64,000 nucleotides of DNA from Sphingomonas sp. TDK1 (GTDB lineage Bacteria; Pseudomonadota; Alphaproteobacteria; Sphingomonadales; Sphingomonadaceae): positions 114,030 through 178,029 of the forward strand of contig NZ_LXVY01000002.1 of the NCBI RefSeq assembly GCF_001650735.1, written 5' to 3'. The position numbers were made by a program, and so were the translations under genes. Below the pieces are notes generated by a model. The model had not been told where the DNA came from, searched no databases, and saw only the letters and a list, made by a program, of their open reading frames with translations. The stretch's first letter is position 1. Each line of letters opens with the position of its first letter. This document shows positions 55,757-63,649 of this stretch, piece after piece.

Positions 55757-57679
55757 CTATCGGCTGTGATAGAAATCGTAGACCTGCTGCGCCACGCCGG
55801 CCGAGACGCCCGGCGCCTTTTGCAGATCCTCCAGGCTCGCGTTGCGCACCGCCCGTGCGGTGCCGAAGTGCATCAGCAGCGCCTTCTTCCGCGCCGGGCC
55901 GATGCCGGGCACTTCGTCCAGCGGGCTGGCGCCGATCGCCTTGGCGCGCTTGTCGCGGTGCGCGCCGATGACGAAACGGTGGACCTCGTCGCGCAGCCGC
56001 TGGAGGTAGAACAGCAAGGGCGCGTTGACCGGCAGCATCCGCTCGCTGCCGTCCATCAGGTGGAACACCTCGCGGCCGTCGCGGCCATGGTGCGGCCCCT
56101 TGGCGACGCCGACCATGCAGACATCCTCGATGCCCATTTCCTCCAACACCGCGCGCGCGGCGTTGAGCTGCCCGCGGCCGCCGTCAAGCAGCACCAGGTC
56201 CGGCCAGTCGCCCTGACTGCGATCGGGGTCCTCGTCCTGCGCGCGAGCGAAGCGGCGGCTGAGCACCTCGCGCATCATCCCGTAATCGTCGCCGGCGATG
56301 GTCTCGGGACGCTTGATGTTGAACTTGCGATACTGGCTCTTGCGGAAGCCCTCGGGCCCGGCGACGATCATCGCGCCCACCGCATTGGTGCCCTGGATAT
56401 GGCTGTTGTCGTAGACTTCGATGCGGTTGGGCGGCTCGGGCAGGTCGAACAGGTCGGCCATCTCTCGGAGCAGCTTGGCCTGCGTTGTGCTCTCGGCGAG
56501 GCGGCGGTCGAGGGCTTCCTCGGCGTTGCGCTTGGCCTGGTCGAGCAGGCGGCGGCGGGCGCCGCGCTGGGGGACCGACAGCGCCACCTTGTGCCCAGCA
56601 CGCTCGCCCATCGCCTCGGCGAGCAGCTCGGCCTCGGGCAGATCGCGGTCGACGAACACGTTCCGCGCCGGCGGCACCTCCTCGTAGAACTGCATCAGGA
56701 AGGCGGCGAGCACCTCGTCCTCGGGCACGTCCTGGGTGTGGCTCGGGAAGAAGCTGCGATGGCCCCAGTTCTGGCCGCCGCGGATGAAGAAGGCCTCGAT
56801 GCCGATCACGCCCGACTTGGCGGCGAGCGCGAAGATATCGGCATCCCCAACGCCCTCGGCGTTGATCGCCTGGCTGCCCTGGATGAAGGTGAGCGCCTTC
56901 AGCCGGTCACGCAGGATCGCGGCCAGCTCGAAATCCAAATTCTCCGCCGCGGCCTGCATCTGCTCGCCCAGCTTGGCCTGGACCTTGGTGGACTTGCCCT
57001 GGAGGAAGTCACGCGCATCGTTGACCAGCTCGGCATAGCCGTCCTGGTCGATGCGGCCCACGCAGGGCGCCGAGCAGCGGCGGATCTGGTACAGCAGGCA
57101 CGGCCGGTCGCGGCTGGCGAAGAAGCCGTCGGTGCAGCTACGCAGCAGGAACAGCTTCTGCAGCGCGTTGAGCGTCTTGCGTACCTGCCCGGCGCCCGCG
57201 AACGGGCCGAAATAATCGCCCTTGGCCCGCCGCGCGCCGCGATGCAGCTGGACGCGGGCGAAGTCGTGATCCTGCCGCAGCAGGATGAACGGGAACGACT
57301 TATCGTCGCGCAGCAGCACATTGTAGGGCGGCCGGTAGCGCTTGATCAGCTGCGCCTCGAGCAGCAGCGCCTCGGCCTCGTTGTTGGTCGTGACGATCGT
57401 CATCGAACGGGTCTGCGCGACCATGCGCTGGAGCCGCTTCGAGAGGCGGTTGACCTGGGTGTAGTTGGTCACCCGGTTCTTCAGCGCCCGCGCCTTGCCA
57501 ACATAGAGCACGTCGCCACGCGCGTCCTGCATCCGGTAGACGCCCGGGCGAATCGGCAGCGTCTGCAGCACGTTGCGGATCGCGGCTACACCCGCCTCGA
57601 GGTCCGGCGTCTCGGCGCCGCGGACCGCATAGGTGGCCTTTTCCTCGTTGAATCGCTCGGGGGAATTGGGGTCGTTCAT
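55757..57679 (-). CDS. uvrC: UvrC, excinuclease ABC subunit C
   Basis: 640 residues. Makes the two incisions in nucleotide excision repair. GIY-YIG nuclease about residues 45-125 (GVYRMQDARGDVLYVGKA), UVR domain with QMQAAAENLDFELAAILRDR, RNase H-like C-terminal nuclease with IEVYDNSHIQGTNAVGAM and LVLLDGGRGQLNAA, and HhH with VPGIGPARKKALLMHFG. A Cys cluster (CLLYQIRRCSAPCVG) follows the first nuclease. No LexA box was found upstream, unlike uvrA. Confidence 0.98.
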   Translation of the reverse strand: MNDPNSPERFNEEKATYAVRGAETPDLEAGVAAIRNVLQTLPIRPGVYRMQDARGDVLYVGKARALKNRVTNYTQVNRLSKRLQRMVAQTRSMTIVTTNNEAEALLLEAQLIKRYRPPYNVLLRDDKSFPFILLRQDHDFARVQLHRGARRAKGDYFGPFAGAGQVRKTLNALQKLFLLRSCTDGFFASRDRPCLLYQIRRCSAPCVGRIDQDGYAELVNDARDFLQGKSTKVQAKLGEQMQAAAENLDFELAAILRDRLKALTFIQGSQAINAEGVGDADIFALAAKSGVIGIEAFFIRGGQNWGHRSFFPSHTQDVPEDEVLAAFLMQFYEEVPPARNVFVDRDLPEAELLAEAMGERAGHKVALSVPQRGARRRLLDQAKRNAEEALDRRLAESTTQAKLLREMADLFDLPEPPNRIEVYDNSHIQGTNAVGAMIVAGPEGFRKSQYRKFNIKRPETIAGDDYGMMREVLSRRFARAQDEDPDRSQGDWPDLVLLDGGRGQLNAARAVLEEMGIEDVCMVGVAKGPHHGRDGREVFHLMDGSERMLPVNAPLLFYLQRLRDEVHRFVIGAHRDKRAKAIGASPLDEVPGIGPARKKALLMHFGTARAVRNASLEDLQKAPGVSAGVAQQVYDFYHSR

Positions 57680-57752
57680 TGCCGCCGATGTAGGGGTGGA
57701 AGAGGGCGGATGCCACTTAATCTCGGGCACGACGACACATCAAGGAAGCCAT

Positions 57753-57880
57753 ATCCTCCCCCGCCAGGGGGAGGTGGCCCGCGCAAGCGGGTCGGAGGGG
57801 GAGGATGCCAGAACCTCGCCGCCGTGCTTCCTCCCCCTCCGTCAGGCTGCGCCTGCCACCTCCCCCTGGCGGGGGAGGAT
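57753..57880. repeat. 128-bp palindromic element with perfect 25-bp terminal inverted repeats
   Basis: The first and last 25 bases (57753-57777 and 57856-57880) are exact reverse complements, each holding a hairpin (CCTCCCCC-GCCA-GGGGGAGG). An inner inverted pair CGGAGGGGGAG / CTCCCCCTCCG is nested within. A partial copy is at 9938-10030. Confidence 0.92.
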
Positions 57881-57892
57881 ACGGTTACCGCG

Positions 57893-58096
57893 CTACTGAG
57901 TACCCGCCTCGTTCTCCAGCTGGTCCACCTGCGCCTCGATCCGTCGCATCGTCGCGTCCGCCCGCGCCCTCACATCGGTCGCGCGCGCGTGATCGTCGGC
58001 CGCGTGGCGCACTGCCACCACCGCCACAAACGCAGCGAGCGCCAGTGCCACCAGGGCACCGGCGCTCAGCCAGCGATAGGATTTATGTTCCGCCAT
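57893..58096 (-). CDS. small membrane protein
   Basis: 67 residues: MAEHKSYRWLSAGALVALAL, continuing AAFVAVVAVRHAADDHARAT, then a helical tail RARADATMRRIEAQVDQLEN. One membrane helix and a C-terminal coiled-coil tail. Its stop lies 13 bases from the repeat. Between uvrC and the ATP synthase genes; no family recognised. Confidence 0.7.
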   Translation of the reverse strand: MAEHKSYRWLSAGALVALALAAFVAVVAVRHAADDHARATDVRARADATMRRIEAQVDQLENEAGTQ

Positions 58097-58132
58097 CCCC
58101 GTCCCATAGCATGGGCGGCGTGGCAGGCCAGC

Positions 58133-58684
58133 TCAGTTGAGCCGGCCCAGCCCGGCGATGGTCTTGTCGACCAGCGCCTTGTCGGCTTCGGCACCATGCT
58201 TCTCCGCGATCACCGCCGTGGCGGCCGTCGTGGCGGCATCGGCTGCCTTGGCGCGGATCGACTGGATCGCGCTGCGCTCGGCGGCCGCGATCTTGTCTTC
58301 GGCCATGCGGGTGCGGCGGGCGATCAGGTCGGCTGCATCGGCCTCGGCCTTCGCCTGCATCGCAGCTGCCTCGGCCTGCGCGTTGGCGACGACGGCCTTT
58401 GCATCGGCATCGGCGGACGCGGTGCGGGCCTTCGCCTCGGCGAGCAACGCCTCGGCTTCGCTCCGCAGCTTCGACGCTTCGTCGAGCTGGGTGCGGATCT
58501 TGGAAATCTGCTTGTCGAGCATGGCGCCGATCATGCTCGGCACCTTGTTGACGAGGATGATCACCACCACGACCAGCATGGACAGCGCCACGAAGCCCGG
58601 CGCAGTGATGCCGAACACCGCCGGCTCATGATGGAGTTCCACGGTACCGACCTCGGCGTTCAGGGAATGAGCTTGTTCAGCCAT
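58133..58684 (-). CDS. atpF: ATP synthase F0 subunit b
   Basis: 183 residues from MAEQAHSLNAE; an ATG six bases upstream is possible. N-terminal membrane helix ALSMLVVVVIILVNKVPSMI, then a long charged helix (ALLAEAKARTASADADAKAV, QAEAAAMQAKAEADAADLIA). Forms the peripheral stalk with b'. Overlaps the b' gene by eight bases. Confidence 0.93.
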   Translation of the reverse strand: MAEQAHSLNAEVGTVELHHEPAVFGITAPGFVALSMLVVVVIILVNKVPSMIGAMLDKQISKIRTQLDEASKLRSEAEALLAEAKARTASADADAKAVVANAQAEAAAMQAKAEADAADLIARRTRMAEDKIAAAERSAIQSIRAKAADAATTAATAVIAEKHGAEADKALVDKTIAGLGRLN

Positions 58685-59171
58685 GGGCAAGCGCCGCCTT
58701 CACCTTCTGTTCGACGCTGGCGCGGTCAACGGCAACGCCGGAGACGCGTGCGACGATCGCTTCGACGGCCTCGACAGTCGCCGCTTCGATCTCGACGATT
58801 GCCGCCCGTTCACGCTCGGCGATGGTGCGGGTGGCGTCGGCCAGCCGCGCATCGTCGGCCGCGGTGGCGGCCTTGAGCTTGGCTTCGGCAGCGGCGGAAG
58901 CCTGTGCCTTGGCGCCGGCGGTCACCCGCAGCGCCTCGGCACGGGCGGCTTCCAGCCCCGCCTGATAGGCCTCGTCGGCAGCGCGCGCAGAGTCGCGTGC
59001 GGCCTCGGCCGCAGCGAGGTCCCCGGCGATGCGGGCGGAGCGATCTTCCATCGTCCGCTCGATCTTCGGGACCATCGCCTTGCCGATCCCGAAATAGATC
59101 AGGGCGAATACGATCGCGAGCCAGAAGAGCTGCGAGGCGTAGATTTCACCGATCTGGGATAGCTGCGGCAT
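58677..59171 (-). CDS. ATP synthase F0 subunit b'
   Basis: 164 residues. Membrane helix QLFWLAIVFALIYFGIGKAM near the start, PKIERTMEDRSARIAGDLAA, then a long Ala/Glu helix. The b' copy comes right after atpE, as in photosynthetic and other alphaproteobacteria with heterodimeric b/b' stalks. Which copy is b and which b' is inferred from gene order. Confidence 0.92.
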   Translation of the reverse strand: MPQLSQIGEIYASQLFWLAIVFALIYFGIGKAMVPKIERTMEDRSARIAGDLAAAEAARDSARAADEAYQAGLEAARAEALRVTAGAKAQASAAAEAKLKAATAADDARLADATRTIAERERAAIVEIEAATVEAVEAIVARVSGVAVDRASVEQKVKAALAHG

Positions 59172-59193
59172 GGGCCGAGGCCTCCGTTCTTGC

Positions 59194-59424
59194 TTACTTG
59201 ACGACGAAGAGGATCAGGATCGCGACGACGAACGCGATCAGGCCCAGCAGTTCCGACGCGGCGAAACCGATGAACAGGCGGCCCTGCTGGCCGTCAGCCG
59301 CACCCGGGTTGCGCAGCGCGCCCTCGAGGAACGAACCGAACACGTTGCCCACGCCGAGCGCGGCGAGGCCGATACCGATCGCAGCCAGGCCGGCACCGAT
59401 GTACATTGCACCCAGATCAGTCAT
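59194..59424 (-). CDS. atpE: ATP synthase F0 subunit c
   Basis: 76 residues, a helical hairpin. Helix 1 has IGAGLAAIGIGLAALGVGNV, loop GALRNPGAADGQQ, and helix 2 holds FAASELLGLIAFVVAILILF with the proton-binding Glu58. A proton type, judging by the absence of the extra polar ligands of sodium rings. Confidence 0.97.
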   Translation of the reverse strand: MTDLGAMYIGAGLAAIGIGLAALGVGNVFGSFLEGALRNPGAADGQQGRLFIGFAASELLGLIAFVVAILILFVVK

Positions 59425-59475
59425 TTCTAGCTCCCTAGATAATTCGGTAAAAACGGTAATTCGAAACGGAACGAC

Positions 59476-60258
59476 TTAGTGCAGGTGCACCGCGTCGTGG
59501 AGATACAGCGAGGTCAGCAGCGCGAACACATAGGCCTGGATCGCGCAGACCAGCAGCTCGAGCGCGCTGACGCCGACGATCATGGCGAAGCTGAGCACGC
59601 CGACCACGCCGCCCAGCGGCGTTCCGCTGCTCAGCCCCTGGACGACGAAGCTGCCAAACACTTCCAGCAGAATGTGCCCTGCGGTCATCGCGACGAACAG
59701 TCGCAAGCCCAGCGAGAAGGGGCGGACCAGGAACGAGACGAGCTCGACTGGAATGATCACCGGCATCAGCCAACCCGGCGCGCCGTGCGGCACGAACAGC
59801 GAGAAGAACTTGAAGCCGTGCTTGATCAGGCCGACCGCGAGGACGATGCCGAACGAGAAGAAGGCGAGCACCGCGGTGACGGTGATGTGGCTGGTGACCG
59901 CGAAGGTGTGCAGCCCCGGCAGGATCGCCAGCGGCAGCACGCCGACCAGATTGGCGAACAGGATGAAGAAGAACAGCGAGAAGATGTACGGCGCGAACTT
60001 CTTGCCGCCCTTGCCGATGTTGACGTTGACCATCGAGTCGATGAACCCGACCGCCCCTTCCACCATCAGCTGCCACTTGCCCGGGATCAGCTTGCGCTGC
60101 ATGCCGCCCACCATGAAGATGAACAGCAGCGCGGCGACCACGAACATGAACAGCGCCGAGTTGGTGAAGGAGATGTCATAGCCGAACAGGTCGATATGCC
60201 GGCCCAGTACGGGCTCGACCTTGAACTGCTCCATCGGATCGATTTTGCCGGCGCTCAC
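59476..60258 (-). CDS. atpB: ATP synthase F0 subunit a
   Basis: 260 residues, five to six helices. PFSLGLRLFVAMTAGHILL carries the conserved Arg of the proton channel, and ELLVCAIQAYVFALLTSLYL the last helix. Opens SAGKIDPMEQFKVEPVLG, as in alphaproteobacteria. Overlaps atpI by four bases. Confidence 0.97.
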   Translation of the reverse strand: MSAGKIDPMEQFKVEPVLGRHIDLFGYDISFTNSALFMFVVAALLFIFMVGGMQRKLIPGKWQLMVEGAVGFIDSMVNVNIGKGGKKFAPYIFSLFFFILFANLVGVLPLAILPGLHTFAVTSHITVTAVLAFFSFGIVLAVGLIKHGFKFFSLFVPHGAPGWLMPVIIPVELVSFLVRPFSLGLRLFVAMTAGHILLEVFGSFVVQGLSSGTPLGGVVGVLSFAMIVGVSALELLVCAIQAYVFALLTSLYLHDAVHLH

Positions 60259-60548
60259 TCTGCGCGCTCCTTCGAAATCTTGTAGATGTTGCGAAACGCC
60301 ACGATCACGCTGAGCACCAGCAGGATCAAGAGGCCCCAGGGGCTCGTTCCCAGCCAGCGATCGAGCGCGAAACCGATCACCCCGCCGCCCAGCGGTGCGC
60401 CGATCAGTTCGGCGAGCACCCGCGAGCCCTGCTTATAGCCCTTTTCGGGCTTGCGCACCTGCTCCGCATCCGCACGCACCGCCGCCTTCGCATCGGCGAT
60501 GCGACGGTCGAGGTCGGAACGGATAGGGTCGTCAGACAAAGCGAGCAC
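60255..60548 (-). CDS. atpI: AtpI, ATP synthase assembly protein
   Basis: 97 residues, soluble start (DDPIRSDLDRRIADAKAAVR) then two hydrophobic helices (LAELIGAPLGGGVIGFALD, PWGLLILLVLSVIVAFRNI). AtpI helps c-ring assembly and may carry Mg. First gene of the operon; stop overlaps atpB. MLALSDD is the likely start. Confidence 0.9.
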   Translation of the reverse strand: MLALSDDPIRSDLDRRIADAKAAVRADAEQVRKPEKGYKQGSRVLAELIGAPLGGGVIGFALDRWLGTSPWGLLILLVLSVIVAFRNIYKISKERAE

Positions 60549-60835
60549 GGCGATCCAGATATGAAAAAGCCGCCGCGCATCGGGCGGGCGACATACAGCA
60601 CCGCAAGCCGATGGCCGCGATGTACGGGCGCTTTAGGAAGACCAATCGACCGAGTCAACCGTTGCAAGATGCTGCGCTTCGTTGCCGCTTCGTCTCCATC
60701 AACAATGTTCGCGGGCGCGGAAATCCGCCGTTTATGTCTCCCGCGGTGCAGCGAAGGCAGTATGATCGCGCACCGGACGTCCCCCGCCGCGGTCATGGAT
60801 TGCCGGAGTGCGCGCGCATCTGCATAGTCGCGCGA

Positions 60836-61453
60836 ATGTCGATGGATTCTCCCGACAACAGCGGCCACCGCGCCCGGCTGCGCCAGCGCCTGTTCGAAGG
60901 CGGGCCGGATGCGTTGCTCGATCACGAACTCATCGAGTATCTGCTGGCCCTCACCATCCCGCGCAAGGATACCAAGCCGCTCGCCAAGACGCTGCTCCAG
61001 GAATTTGGTGGCCTGCCCGGATTGCTCGCCGCCGATCCCGAGGCGATGCTGCGGATCGACGGTGTGAAGGACACCCAGATCGCTGCACTGAAGGCCGTGC
61101 ACGCGGCGGCACTGCGATTACTCCAGGCGCGGGTCCGCGAGAAGCCGGTCCTTGCCAACTGGCAGGCGCTGCTCGACTATCTCCGCGCCGACATGGCCCC
61201 CCACGCGATCGAACGGGTGCGCGTGCTTCACCTCAACACTCGCAACATGCTGATCCGCGACGAGCTGATGAACGAAGGCTCGATCGACGAGGCGCCGCTC
61301 TACGTCCGCCAGGTGATCGCCCGCGCGCTGCACCTGGGCTCGGCGGCGCTGATCCTGGTCCACAACCATCCCACTCTCTCAGATCGATCACACTGGATCA
61401 CGCACAAGCACGCTGAATCACTAGGAAATTTGCATAATTTTGGTCTTGCGTAG
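60836..61453 (+). pseudogene. radC: radC, interrupted after its HNHP motif by element integration
   Basis: 205 residues in frame. N-terminal HhH-like part (HRARLRQRLFEGGPDALLDH, ELIEYLLALTIPRKDTKPLA) and JAMM domain up to GSAALILVHNHP (residues 176-179), then the family breaks off: the SGDP and following residues that complete the metal site are replaced by TLSDRSHWITHKHAESLG, unrelated sequence. RadC usually continues about 50 residues after HNHP; only 26 remain here. The integrase follows directly. The start may be MSMDSPD or the later MDSPD. Very likely inactive. Confidence 0.88.
61355..61376 (+). other. probable attL in radC
   Basis: Homology to RadC ends within CTGGTCCACAACCATCCCAC, the HNHP coding region, and foreign sequence starts immediately after. 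The exact core length is unknown because attR is outside the window. Confidence 0.75.
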
Positions 61454-61570
61454 TGGGGGCGGTTTTGGCAAATTGGGGGCGGTTTAAGGGGTAGGAAACG
61501 GCATTCCGCTCCCAGCAAACGATCCTCGTTTCTCCTTGACCGATCCCAGTTGCGGGACAGGAGAAACGTG

Positions 61571-62824
61571 ATGCCAAGCCTGACCGATACCACGATCCGA
61601 CATGCGTTGAAGCGCGTCGAAGCGAGCCAGAAACAAGAAAACCTTGCCGATGGCGAAGGGCGCGGGACAGGGCGGCTCGTCCTCGTCCTGAAGCCGATGC
61701 CTAAGCGCGTGACCGCCGATTGGATGGCGCAGCAATGGCGCGAAGGCAAGCGCACCAAGAAGAAGATCGGCGCCTATCCGTCCATGTCGCTCGCCGAAGC
61801 GCGCGAGATCTACAAACGCGACTACGCTGACGTCATCCAGAAGGGCCGGAGCATCAGGATCGCGACCGACACGCGGCCCGGTACTGTCGCCGACCTGTTC
61901 GAGGGCTATGTCGCCTCGCTCAAGACCGCAGGCAAGCCGTCGTGGAAAGAAACGGAAAAGGGCCTGAACAAGATCGCCGACACGCTTGGCCGCAATCGCC
62001 TCGCCCGCGAGATCGATCCCGAAGAGATCGTCGAAGTCATCCGACCGATCTACGACCGCGGAGCGAGGGCGATGGCCGATCATGTTCGCGGCTATATCCA
62101 CGCAGCTTATGGCTGGGGCATGAAGTCGGACAATGACTATCGGAACACTTCACCGCGCCGCTTCCGAATTCCCTTCAACCCGGCCACGGGCATTCCGACC
62201 GAACCCAAGGTCCAAGGCACGCGCTGGCTCGACGAGGACGAGTTCGTGCGGCTTTATCGCTGGCTGGAAAGCCCCGACACGCCAATCCACCCGCCCTATA
62301 CCCGCGCCGTTCGCATTCTCATGCTGACCGGCCAGCGAGTCCAGGAAATTGCTCGCCTCCACATCGACCAATGGGATGCCAGGGAGCGAATCATCGACTG
62401 GTCGAAGACCAAGAACCTTCAGCCGCACGCCGTTCCCGTGCCGTCGCTTGCCGCCGAATTGCTCGAATCCATCAACGTGAACGAATATGGCTGGTTCTTC
62501 CCCTCTGCGACTGACCCGTCGAAGCCTGTCAGCCATGGTACGCTTTACTCGTTCATGTGGCGCCAGCGCGATCGCGGCGTAATCCCCTATGTGACGAACC
62601 GCGATCTCCGTCGGACCTTCAAGACGCTCGCCGGCAAGGCCGGTGTCTCCAAGGAAATCCGTGATCGTCTCCAGAACCACGCGCTTCAGGACGTCAGCTC
62701 CAAGAACTACGACCGCTGGAACTACATGCCCGAGAAGCGCGCCGGCATGGCAAAGTGGGACAAGTCCGTCCGCGCGATGCTGACGAAGAAGAAAGGCGCC
62801 AGCGCCTTGAAGAAGGCAGCGTGA
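61571..62824 (+). CDS. tyrosine site-specific integrase
   Basis: 417 residues, AGGAG before the ATG. N-terminal integrase domain (KRTKKKIGAYPSMSLAEARE, IYKRDYADVIQKGRSIRIA), SAM-like core-binding region, then catalytic domain with LTGQRVQEIARLH (Arg256), WSKTKN (Lys), TNRDLRRTF where the usual His of HxxR is Arg, LQNHALQDVS (His) and SKNYDRW (nucleophile Tyr380). Such R-D-L-R variants occur in many related integrases. It sits next to the radC junction and drives integration of the element. Confidence 0.95.
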   Translation: MPSLTDTTIRHALKRVEASQKQENLADGEGRGTGRLVLVLKPMPKRVTADWMAQQWREGKRTKKKIGAYPSMSLAEAREIYKRDYADVIQKGRSIRIATDTRPGTVADLFEGYVASLKTAGKPSWKETEKGLNKIADTLGRNRLAREIDPEEIVEVIRPIYDRGARAMADHVRGYIHAAYGWGMKSDNDYRNTSPRRFRIPFNPATGIPTEPKVQGTRWLDEDEFVRLYRWLESPDTPIHPPYTRAVRILMLTGQRVQEIARLHIDQWDARERIIDWSKTKNLQPHAVPVPSLAAELLESINVNEYGWFFPSATDPSKPVSHGTLYSFMWRQRDRGVIPYVTNRDLRRTFKTLAGKAGVSKEIRDRLQNHALQDVSSKNYDRWNYMPEKRAGMAKWDKSVRAMLTKKKGASALKKAA

Positions 62825-63234
62825 GCGGTCGGCTTCTCCTGCTGGCCGCCGCCGCTCTCTGCTACACCGCCCCGGCCCACGCAGATCCGTGCGAAGGCAC
62901 TCTTCCCACGCGGGCGGGCGTCCAGTTCTCCGGCATCGTCCGATATGTGGGCGACGGCGACGGCCTCTGTGTCGGGCGAACGGCGGACCCCAATGAGTGG
63001 ATTGAAGTCCGCCTCGTCGATTTCAATGCTCCGGAGCTACACACTCCCGGCGGTCCCGCAGCCAAGACGACGCTCGAACACCTGGCCCTGCAGCGCAAGG
63101 TCATATGCACATCCGAGCGCGGGCGCAGCGGCCGTGTCCGCTCCTTTGACCGCGTTATCGCACGCTGCCGCATCGGTGGCGCCAGTCTTGGCGACCTGCT
63201 GCGCCAGGCCGGCGTAGCCGAGGGCGGCAACTGA
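62821..63234 (+). CDS. secreted thermonuclease-like protein
   Basis: 137 residues. GTG start overlapping the integrase TGA (GTGA), giving VSGRLLLLAAAALCYTAPAHA, a signal peptide. SNase (TNase) fold: FSGIVRYVGDGDGLCVG (usual D-G-D-T pattern with Leu-Cys for T), LVDFNAPELHTPGG and SFDRVIARCRIGG. The expected catalytic Arg after the first Asp is not obvious, so activity is uncertain. Four Cys could pair. Cargo coupled to the integrase, an unusual arrangement. Confidence 0.85.
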   Translation: MSGRLLLLAAAALCYTAPAHADPCEGTLPTRAGVQFSGIVRYVGDGDGLCVGRTADPNEWIEVRLVDFNAPELHTPGGPAAKTTLEHLALQRKVICTSERGRSGRVRSFDRVIARCRIGGASLGDLLRQAGVAEGGN

Positions 63235-63277
63235 TGCGATCCAGCTCACCATTGACTCCGCATAGCTTGGAGGCTAT

Positions 63278-63649
63278 ATGACTTGGAACGTCAGACTGCA
63301 TGATGCCTTCGAGGCGGAGTTTCTGGCTTTCGAGCGCGAGGTCCAGACCGAATTGCTGGCGGTCGCGAAGCTGCTAGGCGAATACGGCCCGCAGCTCGGT
63401 CGGCCCTACGCCGACACGCTCAAAGGCTCGAAACACGCCAACATGAAGGAGATGCGTTTCTCGGCCGCCGATGGCGAATGGCGCGCTGCCTTCGCCTTCG
63501 ATCCCGAACGGAAGGCCATCCTTCTCGTCGCGGGCGACAAATCGGGCGGCAGCCAGAAACGCTTCTACAAGCAGCTTATCACAAAGGCGGACAGCCGGTT
63601 TTCCGAGCATCTGGAAAACCTGAAAAGCGCAAAGAAGGGAAGATTGTAA
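63278..63649 (+). CDS. RelE/HigB-like toxin
   Basis: 123 residues. Family blocks: VRLHDAFEAEFLAFEREVQT, LLAVAKLLGEYGPQLGRPYA, DTLKGSKHANMKEMRF and EWRAAFAFDPERKAILLVAGDKSGGSQKRFY (shown in part: WRAAFAFDPERKAILLVAGD), typical of Gp49/HigB-type toxins. TAATG overlap with the HTH gene after it. The toxin-first order matches higBA. Within the integrated element, it likely stabilises it. Confidence 0.9.
   Translation: MTWNVRLHDAFEAEFLAFEREVQTELLAVAKLLGEYGPQLGRPYADTLKGSKHANMKEMRFSAADGEWRAAFAFDPERKAILLVAGDKSGGSQKRFYKQLITKADSRFSEHLENLKSAKKGRL

Noticed and set aside
55757..57760. LexA box for uvrC
   Set aside because: No GTTC-N7-GTTC or its complement in the region upstream of uvrC.
55709..58876. 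1055-residue plus-strand frame over uvrC and the small membrane gene
   Set aside because: Shadow of uvrC and neighbouring minus-strand genes; composition and lack of any domain show it is not coding.
62571..62640. Integrase inactivation from loss of the HxxR His
   Set aside because: R-D-L-R at this place is common among related integrases and all other catalytic residues are present, so it is not evidence of a dead enzyme.
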